Assembly (NCBI RefSeq): GCF_041051975.1
Contig: NZ_CP163435.1
Location: 5,208,001-5,272,000 of the forward strand
Length of the DNA stretch: 64,000 nt
DNA from: Streptomyces sp. R21
Lineage (GTDB): Bacteria; Actinomycetota; Actinomycetes; Streptomycetales; Streptomycetaceae
Direction: 5' to 3'
Within the stretch, counting starts at the first letter, position 1. Each line of letters begins with the position of its first letter. Below are positions 1-8,835 of this stretch, piece by piece. The position numbers and the translations under genes are program-made. The notes under the pieces are model-generated. The model was given only the letters and a program-made list of their open reading frames with translations. It made no database searches and was not told where the DNA came from.

Positions 1-126
1 CTGTGCCTGATCCAGGAGCTCGCCGACCACGTGCACATCGGCAACAAGCCGGGCCGTGGCGGTGCGGTGGTGAGCTTCGACAAGATCCTCAAGTGGAAGA
101 AGGACCCTTCTTTGCTGACGGCGTAG
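1..126 (+). CDS. C-terminal end of an ATP-binding (RsbW-like, HATPase) protein, partial
   Basis: An open frame runs from the first base to a TAG at 124-126 and gives the last 41 residues of a protein. The segment reads like the end of an anti-sigma-factor type HATPase_c_2 domain: a helix (LIQELADHVHIG) followed by a glycine-rich strand (PGRGGAVVSF) that normally closes the ATP pocket, then a short basic tail. The start lies outside the window, so neither length nor regulation can be judged. The family call rests only on this short tail. Confidence 0.55.
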   Translation: MCLIQELADHVHIGNKPGRGGAVVSFDKILKWKKDPSLLTA

Positions 127-194
127 CGCGGGAGGGCGCGGTGATGGACCTGTCGTGACAGAGGGACCGTCTCGGCTCCTATTCTGACAGTCGA

Positions 195-250
195 CTTCCA
201 AATGGAAGCCAACTAAATATTGACAGTGGACTCTCAGTTGGGGGTAACCT
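195..250 (+). promoter_or_regulatory. Candidate promoter and operator of the MFS-tetR operon
   Basis: A 14-bp dyad CTTCCAAATGGAAG lies at 195-208. It is followed by a -35-like TTGACA at 220-225 and a -10-like TAACCT at 245-250 with a rather long 19-nt spacer. The dyad sits just upstream of the promoter of an operon that encodes its own TetR protein, so it is a reasonable operator candidate. Promoter and operator are read by eye only. Confidence 0.4.
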
Positions 251-281
251 CGCATCAGGTTGCTCCCTTCAGGAGGTCCAC

Positions 282-1856
282 ATGTCCCTTCCCGCCCTCG
301 CCCGGTCGCCGCGCCGCTGGCTCGCCCTCGCCGCCCTCACGCTGAGCGTGCTGATCGTCGGGCTCGACGGCACGATCATCAACGTCGCCCTGCCCACGCT
401 CGCCGGTGAGCTGCACGCCGACAGCGCGCAGCTGCAGTGGATCGGCGGCGGCTATCTGCTGACCCTGTCCGTGGCGATGCTCCCGGTCGGCCTGCTGGGC
501 GACCGCTACGGCCACAAACGGCTGCTGCTCGGCGGCATCGGCCTCTTCGCGCTCGCCTCGCTCGGCGGGGCGTTCGCCGGATCGCCCGCCACGGTCATCG
601 TGGCGCGGGCCGTCCTCGGCCTCGGCGCCGCCGCGATCATGCCGCTGTCCATGGCGATCCTGCCGCGCGTCTTCGCCAAGGACGAACTGCCCCGGGCCAT
701 CGCCGTCTGGACCGCCGCCACCGCCCTCGGCATGCCCGTGGGCCCGCTCGTCGGAGGCTGGCTTCTCGACCACTTCCACTGGAGCTCGATCTTCCTGTTC
801 AACGTGCCGGTCGCGGCCCTCGCCATGCTCGCCGGGCTGTGGCTGCTGCCGAGCGACGGCAAGCACGAGCGCACCGTCCCCTTCGACGCCCTCGGCGCCG
901 TACTGAGCGCCCTCGGTATCACCGCACTGGTGTACGGCACGATCCTCATCCCGCAGGACGGCTGGACCGACCCCGCCGTCCTTGGCACGCTGACCGCCGC
1001 GGCCGCCCTCCTCACGGCGTTCGTCGTCCGCGAGCGCCGCCTGGCGCACCCGCTCGTCGACCTGAAGCTGTTCACGGACCGCCGCTTCCTGTGGGGCACA
1101 CTGATCGCGGTCTTCGTCAACTTCGCTGTGATGGGCATCCTGTTCGTCGTCCCGCAGTACCTGCAGGCCGTGCTCGGCAACGACTCCTTCGCCACCGGAA
1201 TCCGCGTACTGCCCCTGATCGGCGGCCTCATGGCGGCCGCGACGGCGAGCGAGGCCCTCGTCCCCCGGCTCGGCGCCCGGACCGTCATCCCGTTCGGCAT
1301 GCTCGTGCTCGCCGCGGGGACCGCGCTCGGGGCGCGTACGGACGGCTCGGACGGCTACGGGTTCACCGCGCTCTGGCTCGCCCTCACCGGCCTCGGCTTC
1401 GGGCTCGCCGTCGTTCCCGCGACCAGCCTGGTGATGGGGTCGCTGACGGCCGACCACGCCGGATCGGGGACGAGCCTGCTGGAGACCGTCCAGCAGCTCG
1501 GCAGCGTCCTCGGCGTGGCGGGCCTCGGCAGCCTGCTCGGATACGGCTACCTGGACCGGATCCGCACCGACGGCCTCCCGGCCGGGGCGGCGGACGCGGC
1601 CCGCGACTCGGTGTCCGGCGCGGACGCGGTCGCCCGGCAGCTGCACGACGCCGGTCTCACCGCCTCCGCGCACGAGGCCTTCGTCCACGGCATGAACCTG
1701 GTCCTCATGGCCTGCGGGGCGATGTCCCTGTTCGCGGCCGTGCTGGCGGCGCTCTTCCTGCCGGGCCGGTCCGCCGCCGCCACCGCTGTCGCTGCGCCGG
1801 ACGTCCCCCGCACGGTGGCCGATGCCGCGCCGCAGCAAGCAGAATCGGTGGCATGA
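282..1856 (+). CDS. MFS drug exporter, DHA2 (EmrB/QacA) 14-TM family
   Basis: Predicted 524-residue inner-membrane drug:proton antiporter. The N-terminus carries the DHA2 signature: LDGTIINVALPTL in the first helix, a GDRYGHKR loop after helix 2, and the GxxxGPxxGG antiporter motif (GMPVGPLVGG) in helix 5. Length and the run of about 14 hydrophobic helices fit the QacA/EmrB type. The start is well placed, with AGGAGG at 271-276 six bases before the ATG. The stop overlaps the start of the downstream tetR gene (ATGA), so exporter and regulator are translationally coupled, and the TetR protein probably represses the operon. The substrate cannot be read from sequence. Confidence 0.9.
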   Translation: MSLPALARSPRRWLALAALTLSVLIVGLDGTIINVALPTLAGELHADSAQLQWIGGGYLLTLSVAMLPVGLLGDRYGHKRLLLGGIGLFALASLGGAFAGSPATVIVARAVLGLGAAAIMPLSMAILPRVFAKDELPRAIAVWTAATALGMPVGPLVGGWLLDHFHWSSIFLFNVPVAALAMLAGLWLLPSDGKHERTVPFDALGAVLSALGITALVYGTILIPQDGWTDPAVLGTLTAAAALLTAFVVRERRLAHPLVDLKLFTDRRFLWGTLIAVFVNFAVMGILFVVPQYLQAVLGNDSFATGIRVLPLIGGLMAAATASEALVPRLGARTVIPFGMLVLAAGTALGARTDGSDGYGFTALWLALTGLGFGLAVVPATSLVMGSLTADHAGSGTSLLETVQQLGSVLGVAGLGSLLGYGYLDRIRTDGLPAGAADAARDSVSGADAVARQLHDAGLTASAHEAFVHGMNLVLMACGAMSLFAAVLAALFLPGRSAAATAVAAPDVPRTVADAAPQQAESVA

Positions 1857-2461
1857 CGATGCACGAGACCTCCGCCGCGCCCCTCGGTCTGAGGGAACGC
1901 AAGAAGCAGAAGACCCTGGAGCGCATCCGCCGTGAGGCCTACCGCCTCTTCGCCGAGAACGGGTACGAGGCGACGACGGTCGACCAGATCGCGGACGCGG
2001 CGGAGATCTCGCCGAGCACGTTCTTCCGCTACTTCCCCACCAAGGAGGACGTGGTCGTCCAGGACGAGTACGACCCCGCGCTCGCCGACGCGATCCGGGC
2101 CCGCCCGGCCGACGAGCCGATGGTGGACGCGCTCCTGAACGCGCTGAAGGGCCCGCTGGGCCAGATGCTGGAGCAGGACCGCGAGGAACTGCTGCTGCGG
2201 ACCCGGATCATGTTCTCCGACCCCGCGATCCGGGCCCGCTCGGTCGCCGAGCAGCAGCGCAGCGAGGACGCGATCGCCGCGATCATCGCGGAGCGCACCG
2301 GGCGCGACGCCGCCGACCTGGAGGTCAAGTGCGCGGCCGCCGCGATCATCGCCGTGTTCACGACGCTGGTACGGCACTGGGCGGAGGGCGGCGGCACGGA
2401 GGACCTGGCGGGGCTGTACGAACGCCATCTGCCGCTGCTGTCGCGCGGGTTGGACTTCTAG
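1853..2461 (+). CDS. TetR/AcrR family transcriptional regulator
   Basis: A 202-residue regulator with an N-terminal TetR helix-turn-helix: RREAYRLFAENGYEATTVDQIA, then ISPSTFFRYFPTKEDV as recognition helix and following turn. The C-terminal ligand-binding part (about residues 75-200) is all-helical and unlike any sensor I can name. Translation starts inside the stop of the exporter gene (ATGA), so the two proteins are made together. By analogy with QacR/TetR-exporter pairs it probably represses its own operon through the dyad near 195-208 and is released by the exporter's substrate; this is inference. Confidence 0.88.
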   Translation: MTMHETSAAPLGLRERKKQKTLERIRREAYRLFAENGYEATTVDQIADAAEISPSTFFRYFPTKEDVVVQDEYDPALADAIRARPADEPMVDALLNALKGPLGQMLEQDREELLLRTRIMFSDPAIRARSVAEQQRSEDAIAAIIAERTGRDAADLEVKCAAAAIIAVFTTLVRHWAEGGGTEDLAGLYERHLPLLSRGLDF

Positions 2462-2576
2462 GGCGGACGGGCCGGCCGGGGCCGTTTTTCCGCCGACTTC
2501 AGCTTTCTCAGAATTCTCAGGTCTCTGACAGCCCCGCCCCATGCCCCTGACGGGTGCCGCTCCTAACTTCCCGATC

Positions 2577-3521
2577 ATGACGGGAAACCACAAAGACACG
2601 TCCATCACCCGGCGCCGCGCGATCGCGGTGACCGGAGGCACGGTCGCGGCCGGCGGACTCGCGGTCGCCGGGTACCAGGCCGCCTTCGCCGATGAGACCA
2701 CGGCCGCCGAGGCGGAGGCCGCGGCCTCCACCAGCAGCAGCCAGTGCGTGCTGATGTCCAGCGTCACCGAGGGGCCGTACTACCTGGACGGCGCCCTGGT
2801 GCGCAAGGACATCACCGAGGGCAAGAGCGGGGTCCCGCTGACGCTGCGCATCACCGTGCAGGACACCACCGACTCCTGCGACCCGGTCGCGGGCGCGGCC
2901 GTCGAGATCTGGCACTGCGACGCCTGGGGCTACTACTCCGGCTACACCACCGCCAACCCCGGCGGTTCGGCACCCGCCGAGTCCGAGGACGGCTCCACCG
3001 CCGACGACAAGACCTATCTGCGCGGTTACCAGGTCGCCAACGCCAACGGGGTAGTCAAGTTCGAGACGATCTTCCCCGGCTGGTACACGCCCCGCACCTG
3101 CCACATCCACGTCAAGGTGCACACCGGCGGCGAGAAGGCGGACGGCACCTACGAGGGCGGCACGGTCAACTACACCGGGCAGTTCTTCTTCGACGACGAC
3201 ATCGCCGAGGAGATCTTCGCGCTGGAGCCGTACTCCAAGCACTCCGGCAGCTACACCAAGCTCGCCGACGACATGGTCTACGACGGAGGCGGCGCGTCCA
3301 GCGGCCTGCTCACCCTGAAAGCGGTCCACAAGAAGGACCCGTCCAAGGGCTACAAGGGCTTCATCACGCTGGGCATCGACCCGGACGCCTCGAACGACGG
3401 CGCCGGCAGCGGCGGTGGCGGCACGCCCCCGAGCGGTGCGCCGAGCGACGCCCCCACGGGTACGCCGCCGAGCGGTGCGCCGAGCGACAGCGCCTCTCCC
3501 TCCGCCTCGGCCTCTTCGTAG
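2577..3521 (+). CDS. Tat-exported intradiol ring-cleavage dioxygenase-like protein
   Basis: A 314-residue protein with a twin-arginine signal near the start (TRRRAIAVTGG followed by a hydrophobic stretch), so it is probably exported folded. The body matches the intradiol (catechol/protocatechuate) dioxygenase beta-sandwich. The four non-heme Fe(III) ligands are recognisable: Tyr in EGPYYLDG, Tyr in PGWYTPR, and the two His of CHIHVKVH. The extra C-terminal tail (GGGG, then TPPSGAPSDA repeats and Ser/Ala) is low-complexity and looks like a cell-wall spacer. The ATG at 2577 is preferred over the in-frame ATG at 2541 because it puts the RR motif at the normal distance. No clear ribosome site precedes either. 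The substrate is unknown; such secreted forms often act on lignin-type aromatics. Confidence 0.82.
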   Translation: MTGNHKDTSITRRRAIAVTGGTVAAGGLAVAGYQAAFADETTAAEAEAAASTSSSQCVLMSSVTEGPYYLDGALVRKDITEGKSGVPLTLRITVQDTTDSCDPVAGAAVEIWHCDAWGYYSGYTTANPGGSAPAESEDGSTADDKTYLRGYQVANANGVVKFETIFPGWYTPRTCHIHVKVHTGGEKADGTYEGGTVNYTGQFFFDDDIAEEIFALEPYSKHSGSYTKLADDMVYDGGGASSGLLTLKAVHKKDPSKGYKGFITLGIDPDASNDGAGSGGGGTPPSGAPSDAPTGTPPSGAPSDSASPSASASS

Positions 3522-3530
3522 GGTGCGCCC

Positions 3531-4370
3531 ATGAGCAGCCGCGAGGACGAGACGCTGGCGCAGGCCGCCGTGGCCGCGCTGACACGGCAGTTGGAGCTGG
3601 CCCCCAAGCCCGGACTGCCCGACCCGCGCGATCTCGGCGCCCGGGCCACCCGCCGGGACCACTGTTCCCTGCGCTGGTCGGCCAAGGCGCTGGCGCCCGG
3701 CCTCGCGGCCATGGCGGCCGCCGCCCGCCGTATCGGCGCGCCCACACCCCAGCTCCGTACGGAACTGGGCGCGATCGGCCGCTCCACCGAGCACTCGGTG
3801 GCCCTGGCGGGCGGCGGCCACCGCGGGGCCCTGTGGGCGCTCGGGTTCCTCGTCGCGGCGGCGGCCCTGGACCCCCGCGCCGCCGGGACCGACGTGACCG
3901 CGACCGCCAAGCGCATCGCGGCGCATCCCGACCGGCGCGCGCCACGGCGGCCCTCTCGGGGGTCGTCCGTGTCGGCGCAGTACGGCGCGGCGGGCGCGCG
4001 AGGAGAAGCGCGCGCCGGTTTCCCGCACGTGCGCCGAGCGCTGGCCGCGCTCACCACGGCGCGCGCTGCGGGCGCGGCCGAACCGGAGGCCGGGCTCGAC
4101 GCCCTCCTCACCGTCATGTCCACCCTCCAGGACACGGAGTTGCTGTACACAGCGGGGCCTCTCGGCCTGCGCCACGTCCAGGCGGGCGCCCGCACCGTCC
4201 TGGAGGAGGGCGGCAGCGCCACGGAGTCGGGCCGCGCGGCCCTCACCGCCTTCGACGAAGACCTGCACACGCGCGCGTGGAGCCCCCGCGGCAGCGGAGC
4301 GCTGCTCGCGGGGGCCCTGTTCGTGGACGCTCTGCCGGTGGTGGTCAGCACACCGGCGCGGGCTGCGTGA
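3531..4370 (+). CDS. Triphosphoribosyl-dephospho-CoA synthase-like (CitG/MdcB family)
   Basis: 279 residues. It shows the CitG/MdcB layout: an early APKPGLPDPRD segment (family PKPGLV), an RDHCSLRWSAKALAPGLAAM helix, and the GGHRGALWALGF motif that corresponds to the family GvNTHKGaiFalG. Family members make the triphosphoribosyl-dephospho-CoA precursor of the prosthetic group of citrate lyase or malonate decarboxylase. No such enzyme is encoded nearby, and the motif lacks the usual Asn-Thr, so the actual reaction is uncertain. It starts 9 bp after the dioxygenase stop, with only a weak ribosome site. Its 3' end overlaps the convergent MFS gene by 26 bp. Confidence 0.7.
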   Translation: MSSREDETLAQAAVAALTRQLELAPKPGLPDPRDLGARATRRDHCSLRWSAKALAPGLAAMAAAARRIGAPTPQLRTELGAIGRSTEHSVALAGGGHRGALWALGFLVAAAALDPRAAGTDVTATAKRIAAHPDRRAPRRPSRGSSVSAQYGAAGARGEARAGFPHVRRALAALTTARAAGAAEPEAGLDALLTVMSTLQDTELLYTAGPLGLRHVQAGARTVLEEGGSATESGRAALTAFDEDLHTRAWSPRGSGALLAGALFVDALPVVVSTPARAA

Positions 4371-5631
4371 CGACGGCGCTCGCGCTGTCGCAGACCCGGC
4401 GGCCGGCGGCCCACCGCGTCGCCGGTCCCATCGCGTACGACGCCGCCAGCATGAGCCCGCCCAGCAGCAGCCACCCGGCCGTGCCCCAGCTGACCAGCAG
4501 GGCCGTCAGGACCAGCGGGCCCATCGTGCGGGCCACGGTGACTCCGGTGCCGAAGAAGCCCTGGTACTCGCCCATGCGGTCGGCCGGCGCGAGGTCGAAG
4601 CCCAGCTGCCAGGAACCCGCCGACTGGAGCATCTCGGCGACGACCTGGAGCACCGCGCCCGCCACCAGGATCCCGGCCGCCGTCCACGGCGAGACACCGG
4701 ACGACAGGGCGAACACCGCGCACGACGCCAGCATGACGAGCCCTGAGCGGCGGATCGCGCGGGTGGCGGTCGCGAGGCCCGTGATCCCGCGGGCCATCCG
4801 CACCTGGAAGACCATCACCGCACCGGTGTTGAGCACGAACAGGGCCGAGACCAGCCAGGCCGGCGCGGCCGTCCGTTCGGTGATCCACAGCGGGATGCCG
4901 AGGCTCAGCAGCGGCATCCGCAGCAGCAGCACGGTGTTGAGGAATGTGACGGCGACGTACGGGCGGTCGCGCAGCACGCCGCGCTCCCGGGCGACGGCTT
5001 CCCGGCTGGCCGGGGCGGGGGTCACGGACGGCAGCCGCAGCAGCACCGCCGCGCAGACCAGGAAACTCACCGCGTCCAGCGCGAACACCCCGAGGTAGGC
5101 GGCCCGCGTCCCCGCGTGCAGCGCGAGTCCGCCGAGGCCCGCGCCCACCGCCAGACCGGCGTTGAGCGTCGACTGGAGGTGCGCGAGCAGCCCGGTCCGC
5201 TGCCCGGCGGGGATCAGCCCGGCGAGCAACGCCTGCCGCGCCGCGGCGAGCCCGGACTGCGCCGACGCGTACGCGCACGCCGCGAGCACGAAGGGGACGA
5301 ATCCGCGGACGACCAGGAAGGACGCCACCGCAGCCCCGGTCGCCAGCGCCAGCAGCACCGCCGTGCCGCGCGGCCCGCGCCGGTCGGCCAGCCGCCCCAG
5401 CGGCACGCCCACCACGGAGCCCACGGCCCAGGCGACGGTCAGGCCGAGCCCCACGCGCGCGGGGGCCAGCCCGACCACGTGGGTGAAGTACAGCGCGGAG
5501 GTCACGTAATAGGCCCCGTCCCCCACGGAGTTGGCCAGTTGCGCCCCCGCCAGGACCCGCTGCGGCCCGGCGGGCGGAACAAGGCGACCCGTCTCGGCGG
5601 TGCCTGCGACTCGTGCGACGCGATTCGTCAT
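4345..5631 (-). CDS. MFS transporter, 12-TM type
   Basis: A 428-residue polytopic membrane protein with about 12 hydrophobic helices. The MFS loop motif GRLADRRGPR between helices 2 and 3 marks the family. It lies 67 bp downstream of the MocR-type regulator on the same strand and probably forms a regulator-exporter pair with it. The 3' end overlaps the convergent CitG-like gene. A repeated AATTGG element lies in the short gap between regulator and transporter and may be the operator. Substrate unknown. Confidence 0.85.
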   Translation of the reverse strand: MTNRVARVAGTAETGRLVPPAGPQRVLAGAQLANSVGDGAYYVTSALYFTHVVGLAPARVGLGLTVAWAVGSVVGVPLGRLADRRGPRGTAVLLALATGAAVASFLVVRGFVPFVLAACAYASAQSGLAAARQALLAGLIPAGQRTGLLAHLQSTLNAGLAVGAGLGGLALHAGTRAAYLGVFALDAVSFLVCAAVLLRLPSVTPAPASREAVARERGVLRDRPYVAVTFLNTVLLLRMPLLSLGIPLWITERTAAPAWLVSALFVLNTGAVMVFQVRMARGITGLATATRAIRRSGLVMLASCAVFALSSGVSPWTAAGILVAGAVLQVVAEMLQSAGSWQLGFDLAPADRMGEYQGFFGTGVTVARTMGPLVLTALLVSWGTAGWLLLGGLMLAASYAMGPATRWAAGRRVCDSASAVVTQPAPVC

Positions 5632-5670
5632 GCCTACGACACTAGGGCCGGGATGGACCCCTCAACAGCA

Positions 5671-5700
5671 CCAATTGGCGTGCCATTTTATGGCCCAATT
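5671..5700 (-). promoter_or_regulatory. AATTGG direct repeat upstream of the MFS gene, possible MocR operator
   Basis: Reading the minus strand, AATTGG occurs at 5700-5695 and again at 5676-5671, 24 bp apart. The second copy lies inside the 8-bp palindrome CCAATTGG (5671-5678). The pair overlaps the stop codon of the MocR gene and sits just ahead of the transporter. MocR proteins bind direct repeats, often with ATTGG-like cores, so this is a plausible operator for an internal promoter. Confidence 0.3.
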
Positions 5701-7093
5701 ACTCCCCGCGATCCCTGTGGAGGCCCCCGTCCAACACCCGTCCCAACGCCTCCAGTGCCTCCGGATAGACCCGCTCCCGGGGCGTCCCGTACCCGACGAC
5801 CAGACCCTGTGGACGGTCGAGCGAGCCGCCCGGTGCGTGCCAGTGGTCGCCGAGGCGGCCGACCGCGAGGCCTTCCTCCTCGGCCAGGGCCAGGGCCTCG
5901 GCCTCGTCGGGTACGTCGACCAGGGCGTGCAGGCCCGCCGCGATGCCCTGGACGCGGCGGCGCGTGCCCAGGCGGCCCAGGAGCTGGTCGCGGCGCCGGC
6001 GGTAGCGCAGGCGACAGGCACGGACGTGGCGGTCGTAGGCGTGGCTGTTGATCAGCTCGGCCAGCGCCAACTGGCCGATGGACTCGGTGTGGTGGTCGCT
6101 GTGCAGCTTCGCGTCGGCGACCGCGTCGACGAGGTGTGGCGGCAGCACCATCCAGCCGAGCCGCAGTGCGGGCCCGAGCGTCTTGGAGGCGGTGCCCAGG
6201 TACACGACGTGCCCCGGCGCCATGCCCTGGAGGGCGCCGACGGGCTGGCGGTCGTAGCGGAACTCCCCGTCGTAGTCGTCCTCGACGATCAGCCCCCCGC
6301 GCGCGCGTGCCCAGTCGGTGAGCGCCCGCCGCCGCTCGGGGTGCAGTGTGACTCCGGTCGGGTACTGGTGGGCGGGCGTGACGACTACCGCGGCCTCCTC
6401 GCCCAACCCGTCGGCGCGGGCGCCCCGTTCGTCGACCGGTACCGGCGCCACGGTGCCCCCGTTGTGCCGCACCACCTCCCGGTGGAACGGCAGCCCGGGG
6501 TCCTCCATGGCGATCACTCCGCCGTCCAGCACACGCGTGAGGAGCGCGAGCCCCTGCACGTACCCCGAAGTGATCACGATGTGCTCGGGCGGTGCGATGA
6601 CCCCGCGCGCCCGCCCCAGGTAGCCCGAGAGCGCGGTCCGCAGTTCGATCCGGCCGCGCGGGTCTCCGTAGTCGTACGCCAGGGAGGGCGCCGTCGCGAT
6701 CGCGCGGCGCAGCGCGCGCAGCCAGGCGGCCGCCGGGAACGCGCCGACGTCCGGGCTGCCGGGCCGCAGGTCGAAACGGGGTGCACGCGCGCGTGCACCC
6801 CCGCCCGGCGCCGTCGGCGAGGCGGCGGGCAGCAGCGCGACCTCGGTGCCCGAACCCTGGCGCGCTGTCAGATACCCCTCGGCGACCAGTTGGTCGTACG
6901 CCGCCTTCGCCGTGCCCCGGGAGATGCCCAGCTCGGCCGCGAGCCGCCGGGTCGCGGGCAGTCGCGTGCCCGGAGCGAGCCGCCCGTCGCGCACCGCGTC
7001 CCGCAGTGCCCGCTCCAGCCCCGCCCTGCGTCCCGCCGCCGCATCCGGCTCCAGATGCAGATCCACCCCGACACCGGACCAGAAGCCGTCCAC
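5699..7093 (-). CDS. MocR/PdxR-type regulator: GntR helix-turn-helix fused to an aminotransferase fold
   Basis: 464 residues. The N-terminal 75 or so form a GntR winged helix (LPATRRLAAELGISRGTAKAAYDQL). A linker follows, then a fold-type I aminotransferase domain in which the PLP-binding lysine is seen in GTASKTLGPALRLGW and the PLP-contacting aspartate region in IVEDDYDGEF. MocR proteins sense PLP or an amino-acid derivative and usually do not transaminate. The start is a GTG without a strong ribosome site. The downstream MFS gene on the same strand is the likely target. The linker DNA contains a 24-bp perfect palindrome (6778-6801) encoding Ala-Arg repeats. Confidence 0.88.
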   Translation of the reverse strand: MDGFWSGVGVDLHLEPDAAAGRRAGLERALRDAVRDGRLAPGTRLPATRRLAAELGISRGTAKAAYDQLVAEGYLTARQGSGTEVALLPAASPTAPGGGARARAPRFDLRPGSPDVGAFPAAAWLRALRRAIATAPSLAYDYGDPRGRIELRTALSGYLGRARGVIAPPEHIVITSGYVQGLALLTRVLDGGVIAMEDPGLPFHREVVRHNGGTVAPVPVDERGARADGLGEEAAVVVTPAHQYPTGVTLHPERRRALTDWARARGGLIVEDDYDGEFRYDRQPVGALQGMAPGHVVYLGTASKTLGPALRLGWMVLPPHLVDAVADAKLHSDHHTESIGQLALAELINSHAYDRHVRACRLRYRRRRDQLLGRLGTRRRVQGIAAGLHALVDVPDEAEALALAEEEGLAVGRLGDHWHAPGGSLDRPQGLVVGYGTPRERVYPEALEALGRVLDGGLHRDRGE

Positions 7094-7185
7094 GAAAAAG
7101 CCGCCCCCCTAGGCACCGCACCCGAAAGGCACCTCTACAGGCACCCCAAAAACCCGGGAAGCCACCGCGGCCCCCGGGCACACCA

Positions 7186-7217
7186 ATGGCCGGGTACCCG
7201 TGAGGACACCCGGCCAT
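7186..7217 (-). terminator. Hairpin terminator after the aminopeptidase gene
   Basis: A perfect 10-bp stem (ATGGCCGGGT at 7186-7195 pairing with ACCCGGCCAT at 7208-7217) with a 12-nt loop lies 33 bp past the stop of the aminopeptidase gene. It has no T-run, as is usual for Streptomyces. Confidence 0.6.
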
Positions 7218-7249
7218 CAGTCTCGTATCAGCCCTCGAAGGGCACTATG

Positions 7250-8737
7250 TCAGCCCTTCAGGGCGGCCATCCATGCTTCGACCTCGTCCCAGCGGCGGGG
7301 CAGCCCGTCCGACAGGTTCCGGTTGCCGTCCGCTGTGACCAGGATGTCGTCCTCGATGCGGACGCCGATGCCGCGGTACTCCTCGGGCACCGTCAGGTCG
7401 TCCGCCTGGAAGTACAGGCCCGGCTCGACCGTGAGGACCACGCCCGGCTCCAGCGTGCCGTTGACGTAGTGCTCCGTGCGTGCGGCCGCGCAGTCGTGGA
7501 CGTCCATGCCGAGCATGTGCCCGGTGCCGTGCAGCGTCCAGCGGCGCTGCAGACCGAGCTCCAGGACACGCTCGACCGTGCCCTCCACCAGCCCCCACTC
7601 GACGAGCTTCTCGGCGAGCACGCGCTGCGAGGCGTCATGGAAGTCGCGGTAGGCGGCGCCCGGCTTCACGGCGGCGATACCGGCCTCCTGGGCCTCGTAC
7701 ACGGCGTCGTAGATCTTCTTCTGGATCTCGGAGAAGCGGCCGTTGATCGGCAGCGTGCGGGTGACGTCGGCCGTGTAGTACGTGTGCGTCTCCACGCCCG
7801 CGTCCAGCAGGAGCAGGTCCCCGGAGCGCACCGGGCCGTCGTTGCGCACCCAGTGCAGGGTGCAGGCGTGCGGCCCGGCGGCGCAGATCGAGCCGTAGCC
7901 GATGTCGTTGCCCTCGACCCGCGCGCGCAGGAAGAAGGTGCCCTCGATGTAGCGCTCGGAGGTGGCCTCCGCCTTGTCGAGGACCTTCACGACGTCCTCG
8001 AAGCCGCGCACCGTCGAGTCGACGGCCTTCTGCAGCTCGCCGATCTCGAAGTCGTCCTTGATCAGCCGTGCCTCGGAGAGGAAGACCCGCAGCTCCTCGT
8101 CGCGCTCGGCGGTCACCTTGTCGGTGAGCGCGGCCTCGATGCCGGCGTCGTAGCCGCGCACGGCACGGACCGGACCGGTGGCCTCCTTCAGCTTCCCCGC
8201 CAGCTCCCGCACGTCCGAGGCGGGGATGCCGTACAGCTGTTCGGCCTCGCCGAGTGAGTGGCGGCGGCCGACCCACAGCTCGCCCTGCCCGGAGAGCCAG
8301 AACTCGCCGTTCTCGCGGTCGGAACGCGGCAGCAGGTAGATCGTCGCGTCGTGACCGTCGTCCGTGGGTTCGAGGACGAGGACGCCGTCCTCGGTCTGGT
8401 TGCCCGTGAGGTACGCGTACTCGACCGACGCCCGGAAGGAGTACTCCGTGTCGTTCGAGCGGGTCTTCAGGTTGCCCGCGGGGACGACCAGGCGCTCGCC
8501 CGGGAAGCGCGCGGAGAGCGCGGCGCGGCGGCGCGCGGTGTGCTCGGCCTGCGCGATCGGCTCCAGACCGTGCAGCTCCGTGTCGGCCCAGCCGGACTTC
8601 ATGTTCTCGGCCAGCTCGTCGGACACGCCCGGGTACAGGCCGTTCTTGCGCTGCTTGAGCGGCTCTTCTTCGCCCGCTTCGTCAGCGGTTTCGTCAAGGA
8701 CAGCTTCCGGGGTCTCCGGATTGAGCTCGTCCGCCAC
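7250..8737 (-). CDS. pepP: Xaa-Pro aminopeptidase (aminopeptidase P, M24B)
   Basis: A 495-residue cytoplasmic metallopeptidase removing N-terminal residues next to proline. An N-terminal creatinase-like domain (about residues 30-210) precedes the pita-bread catalytic domain. The dinuclear metal ligands are visible: Asp in LLLLDAGVE, Asp in YTADVTRTLP, His in HGTGHMLGMDVHD, Glu in LTVEPGLYF and Glu in GVRIEDD. The start is chosen by spacing: AAGGAGG abuts the ATG at 8743 but is six bases ahead of the in-frame GTG at 8737, which gives a protein starting ADELNPETP. A longer start at 8770 has no support. The gene stands alone and ends in a hairpin. Confidence 0.9.
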   Translation of the reverse strand: MADELNPETPEAVLDETADEAGEEEPLKQRKNGLYPGVSDELAENMKSGWADTELHGLEPIAQAEHTARRRAALSARFPGERLVVPAGNLKTRSNDTEYSFRASVEYAYLTGNQTEDGVLVLEPTDDGHDATIYLLPRSDRENGEFWLSGQGELWVGRRHSLGEAEQLYGIPASDVRELAGKLKEATGPVRAVRGYDAGIEAALTDKVTAERDEELRVFLSEARLIKDDFEIGELQKAVDSTVRGFEDVVKVLDKAEATSERYIEGTFFLRARVEGNDIGYGSICAAGPHACTLHWVRNDGPVRSGDLLLLDAGVETHTYYTADVTRTLPINGRFSEIQKKIYDAVYEAQEAGIAAVKPGAAYRDFHDASQRVLAEKLVEWGLVEGTVERVLELGLQRRWTLHGTGHMLGMDVHDCAAARTEHYVNGTLEPGVVLTVEPGLYFQADDLTVPEEYRGIGVRIEDDILVTADGNRNLSDGLPRRWDEVEAWMAALKG

Positions 8738-8835
8738 GGTCATCCTCCTTGGTACGGCACTGGACCCCATCCATCGTACGGTCGTACGGAAGGGGGCCCA
8801 GGGCCGGAGGACCTGTTACACGAATTCGTCTGTCC

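Noticed and set aside
255-1838. Long minus-strand frame opposite the MFS exporter
   Set aside because: It is rich in Arg, Gly, Asp and Glu, the normal shadow of a high-GC gene. It has no ribosome site and the plus-strand protein is a clear MFS transporter.
2744-5098. Very long plus-strand frame through the dioxygenase, CitG-like and MFS genes
   Set aside because: It crosses three recognised genes in a different frame or strand, is Arg/Gly/Pro-rich and has no domain.
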